The notes under the pieces: generated by a model
What the model was told of the DNA's origin: nothing
Seen by the model: the letters and a program-made list of their open reading frames with translations, nothing else
Database searches by the model: none
Translations under genes and position numbers: made by a program
Origin: CAYYNP01 sp964472545
GTDB taxonomy: Bacteria; Planctomycetota; Planctomycetia; Pirellulales; Thermoguttaceae
Direction: 5' to 3'
Length of the DNA: 36,419 nucleotides
Assembly (NCBI GenBank): GCA_964472545.1
Contig: CAYYNP010000066.1
Location: 1 to 36,419, forward strand
Shown here: positions 1 through 8,333 of the stretch, one piece after another
How the letters are laid out: each line of letters opens with the position of its first letter
How positions within the stretch are numbered: the first letter of the stretch is position 1

Positions 1-168
1 GCCCCAACTCGGCTCCAGCAGCGTCGCCAAGATCCGCATCGTCGTCGTCTTGCCCGACCCGTTCGGGCCGATGAATCCAAACAGATCGCCCTCGTCCAAC
101 TCCAGCGTGAGATGGCTGATGGCGTGCAGTTCGCCGTAGGTCTTGGTGAGGTCGCTGGTGGTGATCAT
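1..168 (-). CDS. ABC transporter ATP-binding protein, N-terminal fragment
   Basis: The 56 visible residues begin at the ATG at 168-166 and run off the window start. They read MITTSDLTKTYGELHAI and continue to a Walker A motif, GPNGSGKTTT (residues 34-43). This is the standard start of an ABC ATPase nucleotide-binding domain of the type that pairs with ABC-2 permeases. The ABC signature, Walker B and H-loop lie outside the window. It is on the same strand as the membrane protein ending at 418 and separated from it by 249 bases. In planctomycetes such ATPases often sit beside large membrane proteins of that kind, so functional coupling is plausible but inferred. The substrate cannot be told from this fragment. 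Confidence 0.93.
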   Translation of the reverse strand, partial: MITTSDLTKTYGELHAISHLTLELDEGDLFGFIGPNGSGKTTTMRILATLLEPSWG

Positions 169-177
169 GGCGGGAAT

Positions 178-245
178 TCGGCGTTTGGGGTCGGGAGTTC
201 GGAGTCGGGAGTTCGGAGTCGGGGGCGGGAGTTAGAAGTAGAGGG
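178..245. repeat. Low-complexity GGGAGTTCGGAGTC repeats between two genes
   Basis: The 249-base gap between the ABC ATPase and the membrane protein (169-417) holds no credible gene. Its left part has imperfect tandem copies of TCGGGAGTTCGGAG. Its right part (about 381-420) has a related sequence in opposite orientation (CCCAATTCCGAACCCCCAAC). I see no clear promoter or terminator. Confidence 0.5.
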
Positions 246-417
246 TTAAGGGTCGAAAACCGGACTGAAGGTCGGTAGGCTGACCGTATTGCGGTTCCTG
301 GGTAATTGGCCCTCGGGGCTGGCGGAGCGCGTGCAATTCGTTCGCGATGTGCGTGCCGCCTCCAATTGCCTCTCTCTCACGCGAAGGCCCAACGCCCAAT
401 TCCGAACCCCCAACTCC

Positions 418-2790
418 TCACTCTCCTTCTCCAATCGGAAACACAAATCGATAATAGGTCACGTGCTGATTATCTTCGTCGGTCATCGGCAGCCCGTCGC
501 GCAGCAGCGCGGCGGTAGGGCGGTCTGCAGGGGCCCGGGCCACCAGGACGGCGCGGCCGGCACGGAGCAAATCGGTGCAGTCGACGAAGTGTTGGTAGCC
601 GTGGGAAAGGCCCGTGTGCTGGCGGCCATCGGCGGCGTCGAAGAACATCATCGTACGGAGGATATACGCCAGGTCGGTGCTCGATTGATCGTAGGGTGTG
701 GCCACTTCTTCGTCGGAATCCTCCGAAAGCATCCTGCGGCCGGTCAACACGGTTCGCAATTCGGGCCGCGCCACGGTGGGGCCTACGTGGGCCGATTGCC
801 CCGGCGCGAGCGTGCCGAGTTCGTAGACCCAGCGGTCGTAGACCAGCCAACACTCCGAGAGCGGAAAGTCGAGCGTGTTGCGGACCGTGCCAGAGAGGAC
901 CTCGCCGTCGAAGTACAGATTGGCCGTAGGGCATTGCGGCGTTCGCGCGGTCCAGCGGGCAGTGAAGCTCTTGGTCGAAGCGATGCGGATCGGTACGCCT
1001 GCCAATTGGTCGAGCCCGGGCGAAAACGCGTACGGCTCGTTCCAGAGCACCAGGTCGGCCGTGCGAGGGTCCATCCCGCCCAGGTCGTCGCCGGGCAGCC
1101 CCAGCCAACTCAACAGCACGTCGGACTGCGGCGGTGAGGAACCGTCGGGCAGCGCGGGCTCGAACGAAAGGTCGAACGAGTCCATCGCCGGGCTGTAGAC
1201 GTTCATCCAACTCGTTCCGCGCACCTCCCTCGACTCCGCGTCCACGTCGATCAGGTCGACCTGATTCACGCGCACCCGATCGCCCTTGAGCCAACCGCCC
1301 AAGAGCCAAACGCCCACGCACGTGCCCACCACGATCACCGGAAAGGTGCCCCAGGTCCATCGCATCCGTCCGGCGAGCTTCCGCAGCAGGAGATACTCCA
1401 GCGGGAAGAGCAACAGCACGTAGAGCAGCAACAAACCGGCCACCAGCCAGAACAGCCAAAACGGCTGCAGCCGCATGCCGCCAAACTGATCGAGGCCGCT
1501 GCGGAGTTGTCCGCTGACGTCGTCGAATCCGTAACGCATGACCGTCGAACGGACCACGGCGTCACGGCTGCGTCCGCTGGGAAGATCGAGCAGTTTGCCG
1601 ATCAGCAGCGGACGATCCGCCCAGCGGGCCAACGGGCCGCAGTCGAGATCGCCGGCGAAGAAGACGACCTGGCCGAATCCGTGCGGCGTGCGGACGACCA
1701 GGCTCAGGTCGGCCTCGCGGCGCTCGACCACACCGCGGGGACTCTCCAGCCGCGGCACGAGCAACTCCAGCCCCGCGGCACCGGCCGGCCGGGGGATCGG
1801 CTGGGTGCTGTCGCAGTACGTTCTCAGCGAACTGGCCTGTTGCAGCCGCAACATCTCGGCCACAGGCCCCGGGGCGAACACGCCAAACGGCGCCTCCTCG
1901 CCGAGCATCATCTCTGCTTCCGCCCCGGCGCAGAACAGCAACCGGCCGCCCATCCGGATCCACTTCACCAGTGCGGCGACGCGCGGATCGCCGGCCTTGA
2001 GGTCGGCGAAGATCTCCGGCCGGCTGCCGCAGAGGACCAGCGTGTCGACGCCTTCGTAGCCGTACCACCGCGTCGGCAGTTGGCTACAATCCTCGAGCTT
2101 GGCGACCACCGGCCGATCGCGAGCTTCCACCCGCATCGCTTCGACGGCCGCCTCGACGTCCACGGCCAACGGCTTGACTCCGGCCTGAGCGTCGCCCGCG
2201 GCCAGTTTGGCCGCCAGGCAAACGATCACAGGGCGTGTGGCACCGACGGCCGGCGGGAACCTGTTCGCGCCGTCGGCGGCCGACGCGCTGAACACTCTGC
2301 GGTGGACTTCGCCGTCGACGGACAGCTCGACCGTCAGTTCGCTCTCGATCCGGCCGAATCGAGCGTAGAGCACGGCGGAAGCCTCGCCGCCGCCGGGAAT
2401 CTCGACCTCGCCGCCGGGTAGGCGGCTGGGGGTGCCATCGCCGTCGGGCAGAATCAGGCTCAGCGTGCCGGAGCACGCATTCTCGCCGCCGCGAAGCAGA
2501 ACCTCGACCGGTGTCCACAGCCCCACGCGATAACGGCCGCCGATGCCGACGCGAACGCCGCTGATCTGCGGCCGACCGTCTTCCGCCTCCGCAGCGCGCG
2601 CCGGCACACACAAGAATAGCAACAGCAGGCACACCGCTGGGAATCCGATTCGTCCTTGGTTTTGTCGGAGAACTCCGCGACTCTCGGATTGTAGTCGTCT
2701 CGCTCCGCGAGACGTCGTGACATCTCGCGGAGCGAGATGACTACTATGACGTTCTCCGACCAGGCCGAGTACTCGAACCACTCGTCTCAT
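418..2790 (-). CDS. Large membrane protein with glutamine-amidotransferase-like region
   Basis: 790 residues from the ATG at 2790, whose first bases overlap the stop of the upstream MazG-like gene (ATGA at 2790-2787). The frame stays open further upstream, but the overlap makes this start the best choice. Visible layout: an unusually long charged N-terminus (1-48), a hydrophobic signal segment (about 49-66, ending ARAAEA), and a beta-rich extracytoplasmic region. Next comes a region resembling the class I glutamine-amidotransferase-like fold of ThuA/DUF4350 proteins (about 255-300, with VDTLVLCGSRPEIF and GGRLLFCAG). Two strong membrane helices follow (about 440-468 and 480-498), then a C-terminal domain of about 290 residues. 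No catalytic triad is evident. Residues 16-34 are encoded by a palindromic repeat. The location beside an ABC ATPase suggests an accessory membrane or periplasmic component. The specific function is unknown. Confidence 0.85.
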   Translation of the reverse strand: MRRVVRVLGLVGERHSSHLAPRDVTTSRGARRLQSESRGVLRQNQGRIGFPAVCLLLLFLCVPARAAEAEDGRPQISGVRVGIGGRYRVGLWTPVEVLLRGGENACSGTLSLILPDGDGTPSRLPGGEVEIPGGGEASAVLYARFGRIESELTVELSVDGEVHRRVFSASAADGANRFPPAVGATRPVIVCLAAKLAAGDAQAGVKPLAVDVEAAVEAMRVEARDRPVVAKLEDCSQLPTRWYGYEGVDTLVLCGSRPEIFADLKAGDPRVAALVKWIRMGGRLLFCAGAEAEMMLGEEAPFGVFAPGPVAEMLRLQQASSLRTYCDSTQPIPRPAGAAGLELLVPRLESPRGVVERREADLSLVVRTPHGFGQVVFFAGDLDCGPLARWADRPLLIGKLLDLPSGRSRDAVVRSTVMRYGFDDVSGQLRSGLDQFGGMRLQPFWLFWLVAGLLLLYVLLLFPLEYLLLRKLAGRMRWTWGTFPVIVVGTCVGVWLLGGWLKGDRVRVNQVDLIDVDAESREVRGTSWMNVYSPAMDSFDLSFEPALPDGSSPPQSDVLLSWLGLPGDDLGGMDPRTADLVLWNEPYAFSPGLDQLAGVPIRIASTKSFTARWTARTPQCPTANLYFDGEVLSGTVRNTLDFPLSECWLVYDRWVYELGTLAPGQSAHVGPTVARPELRTVLTGRRMLSEDSDEEVATPYDQSSTDLAYILRTMMFFDAADGRQHTGLSHGYQHFVDCTDLLRAGRAVLVARAPADRPTAALLRDGLPMTDEDNQHVTYYRFVFPIGEGE
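2691..2744. repeat. Family B palindromic repeat inside a coding sequence
   Basis: Arms of 22 bases (2691-2712 and 2723-2744) are inverted with one mismatch around a 10-base loop. Each arm also contains its own small palindrome, TCTCGCTCCGCGAGA. The element lies in frame within the N-terminal coding region of the membrane protein ending at 418 and encodes SSHLAPRDVTTSRGARRLQ. Related copies lie at 18735-18790 and 27659-28045. Confidence 0.92.
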
Positions 2791-3149
2791 GGCTTCCCCG
2801 CGTCCGGACAAACGCATACGAAACGACCGCAGCCCGGGCAGCCGGCGCCGTACTTCTTGACGATCGCCGCGGTCAGGTCGACCTCGGCCACGTTGGCAAT
2901 CGTCGTCAGCCAGGCCAGTACGTCGGCAAACTCTTCGGCACGTTCTTCCGGCGTGCCGTCGCGCAAGGCAGCGGCCAACTCGCCCACCTCTTCCATCAGC
3001 CACATGAACGTCCCGTCGATCCCCCGGGCGACGTCCTTCGGCAGGTACATCCGGCGGATCAACTCCTGGAACTCGGCCAGCGTGACGTCGGGCCGGCGGG
3101 CGCCGGCGGGGGCATCTGACGATTCCGGCGGGGACGGTTCGGCGTTCAC
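2787..3149 (-). CDS. MazG-like nucleotide pyrophosphohydrolase family protein
   Basis: 120 residues starting at a GTG (3149-3147) that overlaps the TGA of the upstream TPR gene (GTGA), which strongly supports this start. The core carries the two acidic helices of the all-alpha NTP pyrophosphatase (MazG/HisE) superfamily: FMWLMEEVGELAAAL (about 48-62) and EEFADVLAWLTTIAN (about 71-85). The glutamates and aspartate there would bind magnesium. Family members hydrolyse nucleoside triphosphates to monophosphate and pyrophosphate, often as house-cleaning enzymes. The C-terminus has a compact cysteine cluster, CPGCGRFVCVCP, which is not part of the core fold and might bind a metal. Its stop overlaps the start of the next gene, so the three genes are probably translationally coupled. 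The actual substrate is unknown. Confidence 0.88.
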   Translation of the reverse strand: MNAEPSPPESSDAPAGARRPDVTLAEFQELIRRMYLPKDVARGIDGTFMWLMEEVGELAAALRDGTPEERAEEFADVLAWLTTIANVAEVDLTAAIVKKYGAGCPGCGRFVCVCPDAGKP

Positions 3150-5992
3150 GGCGTGTCGGTCTCCTTGAGGCCTTCGAGCATCAGCTTCGCCCCAGGATAG
3201 TCGGACTCCATCTTCAGCAACTTCTTCAGTGCCTTGCGGGCTTCATCCGAACGCTCGGCTTGAATGCAGGCGTCGGCCAAGCCGTACAGCAGCGCGGGCT
3301 GGAACTCCTCGTCGGCCAACTCGACGGCCAACTCGTACTGTTTGATCGCCTCAGGATAGTCTCTTTGCCCCACGGCCGCCTCGGCCAGCAAGCGTCGCAC
3401 GTCGACGTCGATCACGTCGATCTGCAGCGCCTCGTCGGCCCACCCCTCCGCCGCCGCGTAGTCACGGCGATCCAATGCCAACTGGGCCAACTTCTTCCGC
3501 GCACTGAGATCGTCCGAATCGGCACGCGCCAGCTTCGCCAATGCCTCGGCCAGCTTCTCGTCGTTTTCCGACACCAGGTACACTCGAGCCAGCGCCTTGG
3601 TCCACTTCAGGTTGACCGAATCGAGTCGCTCGCCCAGGGCGTAGAGTTCTGCCGCGTCGTCATACTCCTCCGCTTTGAGCTTCAAACCGGCCAACAGATT
3701 CAGCACGTTCGGCTGGGGCGCGTCGCGATCGAGGCAGCCTTCCAGCAATGCCACCGCCTCGGCCGTCTTCTCGTCCTGCAAATGCAGCCGGGCCAGCACG
3801 TACGTGGCAAGTTGATGACCGGGATGATCCTCGAGCGTCTTTTCGGCCAGTTCCAGCGCCTCCTTGTCCGCGTCGCGGCCCAGATACGCATGGGCCAACT
3901 CGGCCGCCACGCCCGCGTCGTCGGGCTTCTCACCGTGGGCCTCGAGCAACTCCGCGAAGCTCGACTCGGACGGGTGTTCGAGCATCGACATGCCCGTAAT
4001 GACCCCCTCGACGTACTCGACGTATCCCTTCTCGAACGCCTCCTGCGTAACGCCCAGCACGTGCGGGATCGCCTCGGCGGTGGTCTGCCCGTCGATGTAG
4101 GCCGCCAACAGCTTTCGCAGCCAGCCGGAGCCGTGGCGGGCGAGGATGTATTCGACATAAAGCTCCGCCTGGCAATAGGCCAATTGCCAGTCTTCGCTGG
4201 TGTGCGGCCGGGTGAAGCCGAAATTGAGCGTTTGCAGGTCGAACAGGTCGCCCTCGGGCACGCGGCGCAGCAGCAACTCGGTCCACTCTTGTGGCCGCGG
4301 GATGTCTTCGTAGTAAACGGCCAGGCCCTCGGTGAACCAGTGCGGGATGTTGAACTTCGTCTGTTGCAGGGTGATCACGTGGACGAACTCGTGCCGCAGC
4401 ACCTGGGCCCAGTTGAACTGCCGGCCGCCCAGCGGGTCGTTCGGCGACGACATGGCCAGCATGTAGCCCGTGCTGGCCGCCACGGCCCCCAGATACGGCA
4501 GGCCCGTCATCCGCGTGCTGAACCACTCTTGCCCGTCGATGCCTTCGGTGCGATTGAAAACTTCGACCAGCGGCTTGCCCGGCGGGCGGTAGCCGAACTC
4601 TCGGCACCACTTGGAGTAAACCGCGTCGAGATGCTCGGCCATACACTTCGCCAGCAGTTCGTCGTGCTCGCCGTGGTACTTGATCACCACGTGTTCGGTT
4701 TCGAGGGTCTTCATGCCGTCCAGCACGCCGAGGACCCGCTGCATGTTGTGTACGCGAAGGTTGAACGGATCGGCCTCGAAGGCCTCGTCGAGCACCTTGG
4801 CGGCCTCGTCCTCGCGGCCGCTGCGCATGTGCAACAGGCCCAAGTGCGACCGTGGCCCGACGAGTTGCGGCATCACCTCGATCGCTTTGAGCAGGAACTG
4901 CCGCGCCCGAGCGTGTTGGTGGCGGTCCTCCAGCAGCGTGGCCAGCGTGAAGTAGAACTCGCCGGCGCAGGGATTGCGCGTGGCGACCTCTTGGTGGAGC
5001 TTGGCGAATCGGCTGACCTCGCCGGGCTGTGGCCGATCGTCCAGCATCAGGTAGCAGGCGGCCAACCGGCCGAGGGTCGCCTCGCTCTTCGGGTTCAGCG
5101 GCAAGGCGTCCTCCAACAGCAGCCGCTCGGCCTCGCGAGGTTTGAAATTGGCCCACGCCAGATCGGCCTTGGCCAAGTGGGCGGCAAGCAGCCGAGGGTT
5201 AATCTCCAGCGCCCGGGCGACCGACGCCTCGGCCTTCTCCATGTCCCGCTTAGCGACGGCCAACTCGGCCAACGCCACGTGGACCTCGGCCGCGTTGGGG
5301 TTCAATTCCAGCGCCGACTTCAGATCCTCCTCCGCATCGGCCTTGTTGAACTTCTCCAGGAACAGCCGCCCCGATTCGTAGCGGGCCGGCCAGTAGTTGG
5401 CCTGCAGCTTCAGGGCGTCGGGATAGAGTTCGTTGACCAGGAAGCTGAACTGCCCGCTGAGCCGGTTCCAACGGGCGTATCGGGCCGCGGCCAGGCCGAT
5501 CCAGTGCAGCGACTCGGCCTGCTCGACGTCGTGCACGTTGTAGTAGTTGACCAGCCGCCGATAGCCCCGCTCGGCCTCGTCGAGCTTGCCGGCCACGCGA
5601 TACAGCTCGCCCTGGATCCAGAGGGCCTGCAACTGATCCTTCTCGAGCCGAATCGCTTCATCGGCCCGGGTTTGTGCCTCTTTGTAGTCGCCGCGGTCGA
5701 ACGCCAGCCGGGCCAACTCGGCCTGCAGCGCCGCCTGGTCCTCAGCGGCCTCCGAAAGCGTCTTGACGGCTTCGGTGTACTTCCCCTCGGAAGCCTGGCA
5801 GCGTGCCAGCGCGAGCACGGCGGCCGGGTCCTTCTTCTCGGCCAAGGGGGCCAGAATCTCCGCCGCCTCGCCATACTTGCCCCCCAGAAGTAGCTTTTCC
5901 GCCTCGGCCAGCGGTTCTTCGGCCGCACGGGCCGCCGCCGCAGATACGAGAAACGCCGCCGCCAGTCCGATCACTAACGTTCTGCTATTCAT
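3146..5992 (-). CDS. Secreted TPR protein with peptidase-MA-like (gluzincin) domain
   Basis: 948 residues from the ATG at 5992; a GTG two codons upstream is an alternative. An N-terminal signal peptide (NSRTLVIGLAAAFLVSAAAARA, residues 2-23) predicts export. About 400 residues of tetratricopeptide repeats follow. Next is a zinc-peptidase domain with HEFVH (534-538) and a downstream helix TEGLAVYYE (554-562), the HExxH...E pattern of the peptidase MA-like gluzincin family. A second TPR block fills the C-terminus. All three expected zinc/catalytic residues are present, so it may be active in the periplasm. It heads a tight cluster with the MazG-like and membrane-protein genes (GTGA and ATGA overlaps). 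The peptidase substrate is unknown; the TPRs suggest protein partners. Confidence 0.92.
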   Translation of the reverse strand: MNSRTLVIGLAAAFLVSAAAARAAEEPLAEAEKLLLGGKYGEAAEILAPLAEKKDPAAVLALARCQASEGKYTEAVKTLSEAAEDQAALQAELARLAFDRGDYKEAQTRADEAIRLEKDQLQALWIQGELYRVAGKLDEAERGYRRLVNYYNVHDVEQAESLHWIGLAAARYARWNRLSGQFSFLVNELYPDALKLQANYWPARYESGRLFLEKFNKADAEEDLKSALELNPNAAEVHVALAELAVAKRDMEKAEASVARALEINPRLLAAHLAKADLAWANFKPREAERLLLEDALPLNPKSEATLGRLAACYLMLDDRPQPGEVSRFAKLHQEVATRNPCAGEFYFTLATLLEDRHQHARARQFLLKAIEVMPQLVGPRSHLGLLHMRSGREDEAAKVLDEAFEADPFNLRVHNMQRVLGVLDGMKTLETEHVVIKYHGEHDELLAKCMAEHLDAVYSKWCREFGYRPPGKPLVEVFNRTEGIDGQEWFSTRMTGLPYLGAVAASTGYMLAMSSPNDPLGGRQFNWAQVLRHEFVHVITLQQTKFNIPHWFTEGLAVYYEDIPRPQEWTELLLRRVPEGDLFDLQTLNFGFTRPHTSEDWQLAYCQAELYVEYILARHGSGWLRKLLAAYIDGQTTAEAIPHVLGVTQEAFEKGYVEYVEGVITGMSMLEHPSESSFAELLEAHGEKPDDAGVAAELAHAYLGRDADKEALELAEKTLEDHPGHQLATYVLARLHLQDEKTAEAVALLEGCLDRDAPQPNVLNLLAGLKLKAEEYDDAAELYALGERLDSVNLKWTKALARVYLVSENDEKLAEALAKLARADSDDLSARKKLAQLALDRRDYAAAEGWADEALQIDVIDVDVRRLLAEAAVGQRDYPEAIKQYELAVELADEEFQPALLYGLADACIQAERSDEARKALKKLLKMESDYPGAKLMLEGLKETDTP

Positions 5993-6151
5993 GAACACAC
6001 CGTTTCCGCGCCATTGCCTACCCCAATGCTACCCCTACGTTATCCCACACCCCCGGGTTCATCAACCCGCCGTCCCCCTTTGACACCCCCGCCAAACGTC
6101 CGTAGGATGCCGTTCTTACCCCAACCGCCGGCCGACGACCCCGAATCATCC

Positions 6152-6173
6152 ATCAGAAATCCCAAATCAGAAA
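6152..6173. repeat. Short low-complexity ATCAGAAATCCCAA repeat
   Basis: The motif ATCAGAAAYCCCAA is nearly repeated in tandem just before the start codon at 6181. The bases between the divergent genes (5993-6180) otherwise hold no gene and no strong promoter that I can support. Confidence 0.4.
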
Positions 6174-6180
6174 CCCCGTC

Positions 6181-6510
6181 ATGAAGCCCGAAATCACCTA
6201 CGACGACTTCGCCAAACTCGACCTTCGCGTGGCCACCGTCCTCTCTGCCCGCGAGCACCCCAACGCCGACAAGCTGCTGCTCTTGCAGATCAAGGTCGGT
6301 GACGAGAAGAAACAGATCGTCGCCGGCATCCGCGGCCACTACGAACTCGACGAACTGACCGGCCGGCAGATCATCATCGTCAACAACCTTCAAGAGGTCG
6401 TGCTGCGCGGCGAAGAATCCAACGGCATGCTCCTGGCCGCCAGCGACGGCGACGCCGTAGTGCTCTTGCGGCCCGATCGGGAGTGCGAGCCGGGGGCGGG
6501 GATTAAGTGA
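6181..6510 (+). CDS. tRNA-binding domain protein (MetRS C-terminal/CsaA-like)
   Basis: 109 residues making a single OB-fold of the tRNA_bind family, as found at the C-terminus of methionyl-tRNA synthetase, in EMAP II/Arc1p and in CsaA. Characteristic stretches are FAKLDLRVATVLSAREHPNA (residues 10-29), KLLLLQIKVGDEKKQIVAGI, and a C-terminal SNGMLLAA. The length equals one domain with no catalytic part. In bacteria where MetRS lacks this domain it can exist as a separate protein that dimerises and aids tRNA binding. CsaA-like proteins have instead been linked to chaperone or export roles. It stands alone here, starting a plus-strand group after a divergent junction. Domain identity is secure; which of these roles it has is not. 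Confidence 0.92.
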   Translation: MKPEITYDDFAKLDLRVATVLSAREHPNADKLLLLQIKVGDEKKQIVAGIRGHYELDELTGRQIIIVNNLQEVVLRGEESNGMLLAASDGDAVVLLRPDRECEPGAGIK

Positions 6511-6616
6511 GCGGGCGAGGTGACCAATGACCGCTAGTGCCTTGTGAGGCTCGCCTCCGGCGGCCGGGCCGAACATAGCGAATCCAGTAGATCTCAAGCA
6601 GAAAGGGGTGACCCCA

Positions 6617-7489
6617 ATGGCACCACGGGACGTGTTCTCCAAACGCAACAAGCCTCTGCCCGACACTTTCGCGTACAATACGATTCCACCGAAACTCAGG
6701 AATCAGATTCTCCTGCTCTGGAAAGACTGCAGGCTTGGGGAAATATGGACGACGACGCGCGGTACGATCGATGGATACGAGCATGTTAGGAACATCATCT
6801 GCCGTGAGCACGGACGATTATCGCTCGCCAACCCACACGCCTACGCAGACCAGGACTTGTTCGAGTATTTTGTTCAGTCGGACGAAACGGAGGTCCTATT
6901 AGACATCATCGAACTCGCCGCAAGACTCATCCGAGAAAGCGCAGATGGAGGAGCAGCCGACACCCGTGAAGGTATGGCCATTGCTGTACTCAATCACAGG
7001 TTCCGTGAGAATGGTATCGGATACGAATTTGAATGGGATGCGAATGTGCTAGTCTGCACCAAGAATCGCGTCTTGCACCAGGAGGTTGTACGGCCGGTAC
7101 TTGGATTGTTGGTCGGCGAGGAATTCGCGTCGGCAAACGAAGAGTATTTGAAAGCCCACCGTCATTTTCGACACGGAGGGTACGGCGACTGTCTCACAGA
7201 GTGCGGCAAAGCGTTCGAGAGCGCGATGAAGATCGTCTGCGACAAGAACGGGTGGAGCTACGACCAAGCGGCTACCGCCCGCCCCCTCATCCAGACCTGC
7301 ATTCAAGAGGCCCCGTTGCCGGCGTACTTCGAGCAGTTGCTGATCATCATTGCGACGCTCCGCAACCGCCTGGGCGCTCACGGCCAGGGTACCGAACAAG
7401 TCGACGTGCCCGAGCATCTTGCGAAGTACTCGCTGCACGCAACGGCCGCTGCCATTGTGTTGCTCGTTGACGCAAGTAAAGACAAGTAG
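6617..7489 (+). CDS. AbiJ-like abortive-infection protein with HEPN RNase motif
   Basis: 290 residues. The ATG at 6617 is preceded by GAAAGGGG, a good ribosome-binding site about 8 bases upstream. A GTG at 6608 overlaps that site and is less likely. The N-terminus (VFSKRNKPLPDTFAYNTIPPKLRNQI, split about residues 6-31) resembles the AbiJ N-terminal/STM4504-type domain. The C-terminal half resembles the abortive-infection C-terminal domain and ends with RNRLGAHG, in which R249-N250-x4-H255 matches the RNx4H catalytic signature of HEPN ribonucleases. Family knowledge suggests an RNA-cleaving effector in phage defence or abortive infection. Base composition is visibly less GC-rich than the neighbours, hinting at horizontal acquisition. 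The next gene on the same strand starts 77 bases downstream and may be its partner. The HEPN motif is seen; defence function is inferred. Confidence 0.85.
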   Translation: MAPRDVFSKRNKPLPDTFAYNTIPPKLRNQILLLWKDCRLGEIWTTTRGTIDGYEHVRNIICREHGRLSLANPHAYADQDLFEYFVQSDETEVLLDIIELAARLIRESADGGAADTREGMAIAVLNHRFRENGIGYEFEWDANVLVCTKNRVLHQEVVRPVLGLLVGEEFASANEEYLKAHRHFRHGGYGDCLTECGKAFESAMKIVCDKNGWSYDQAATARPLIQTCIQEAPLPAYFEQLLIIIATLRNRLGAHGQGTEQVDVPEHLAKYSLHATAAAIVLLVDASKDK

Positions 7490-7566
7490 ATGGGGCAGTT
7501 GCCGACGATCGGCTCTGACTCCGCGAAAGTGAGTCCTGACTTGGCACTGAGAAGGAGAGTGATCGG

Positions 7567-8037
7567 ATGGAAGCTGATTCAAGCGACGCTTCTTCGACTG
7601 AGACTCCGGGCCGCGGAAAGAACGCAACGCCGGCGGTACGCGCAAAGGAGGAATACGACAAGTGTGTCGAGTTCATCAAGTACAGCGGTACCGTTCAATT
7701 CGGACAAGTCTCCGTCTTTCTCGCCGTCATGACGGGATGTGTACTGTTCTTCTTCGGGGAGGAGCCTCCGAACGAGTGCTTACGGAGCTTCGGCAAGTTG
7801 GGGATCGTTGTCGTCGCCACATGCCTGTGGATAACGCATGAGAGTCACTCGCATCTCGCTGCTCACTTCTTGAGGCGGGCCGCCAAGCTCGAGAAGAAAC
7901 TCAGGCACAAGAGTTTCTCTGCGCTGCCAGGCATGCCCGAGTACAGATTCCGCCCCTCAAAATGGGCACTGGGAACCATGTACGCTCTTTTCACGGCCTT
8001 CTGGTTCGTGGCGTTCCTCGTCGATGTGCTCGGATGA
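7567..8037 (+). CDS. Small three-helix membrane protein, possible partner of the HEPN gene
   Basis: 156 residues, with AAGGAG about 9 bases before the ATG. A polar N-terminus (1-44) is followed by three hydrophobic segments: about 45-63 (FGQVSVFLAVMTGCVLFFFG), 78-90 (LGIVVVATCLWIT) and 133-154 (ALGTMYALFTAFWFVAFLV). A basic region with charged helices (about 95-116, RRAAKLEKKLRHK) lies between helices 2 and 3. I do not recognise a named family. The position directly downstream of an AbiJ-like HEPN gene, with similarly reduced GC, suggests joint transfer. Small multi-helix proteins of this size serve as membrane effectors in some anti-phage systems, but assigning that role here is inference only. 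Confidence 0.75.
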   Translation: MEADSSDASSTETPGRGKNATPAVRAKEEYDKCVEFIKYSGTVQFGQVSVFLAVMTGCVLFFFGEEPPNECLRSFGKLGIVVVATCLWITHESHSHLAAHFLRRAAKLEKKLRHKSFSALPGMPEYRFRPSKWALGTMYALFTAFWFVAFLVDVLG

Positions 8038-8099
8038 CTCATGTGCCGCGCGGGCAGAACGTGAGCACTTGCCTCCGATGGATGTGCTGCTCTACCGTT

Positions 8100-8333
8100 T
8101 CACGTTTCCATCAAGACCTCGGCGAATTCCTCCGGACTGAGGTCGATCTCTCTAAGGATCGCGCGAATCAGCGGACGCGCCAAGTCCCGGCCAGCGTGGT
8201 GAGGAAGGGTGGTAGTTCGCCCGTCGGCGTGCCGGTAGAAGGCGTGGCTTCCGCGCTGTCGGGTCTTGACGAAGCCCAAGTGCTCCAGCACGCGCTCCAT
8301 CCGGCGCGAGTCGACGATCCGCAGCTTGCTCAT
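8100..8333 (-). CDS. hicA: HicA family toxin (mRNA interferase)
   Basis: 77 residues, normal for HicA. This double-stranded-RNA-binding-like fold carries the catalytic histidine in GSHAFYRHADGR (H30), then TTLPHHAGRDLARPLIRAIL, a typical family ending. HicA cleaves mRNA independently of the ribosome unless bound by HicB. The ATG at 8333 overlaps the TGA of the upstream hicB (ATGA at 8333-8330), giving the order hicB-hicA and translational coupling. The convergent junction with the membrane protein ending at 8037 is 62 bases long and carries none of the palindromic repeats found at the other such junctions. Confidence 0.94.
   Translation of the reverse strand: MSKLRIVDSRRMERVLEHLGFVKTRQRGSHAFYRHADGRTTTLPHHAGRDLARPLIRAILREIDLSPEEFAEVLMET

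Noticed and set aside
2791..3003. N-terminal extension of the membrane protein into the MazG-like gene
   Set aside because: Arg-rich shadow translation; the ATGA overlap gives a better start.
3260..5893. Long plus-strand frame (877 codons) opposite the TPR-peptidase gene
   Set aside because: Antisense shadow caused by GC-rich codon bias; the opposite frame has a signal peptide, TPRs and an intact zinc site.
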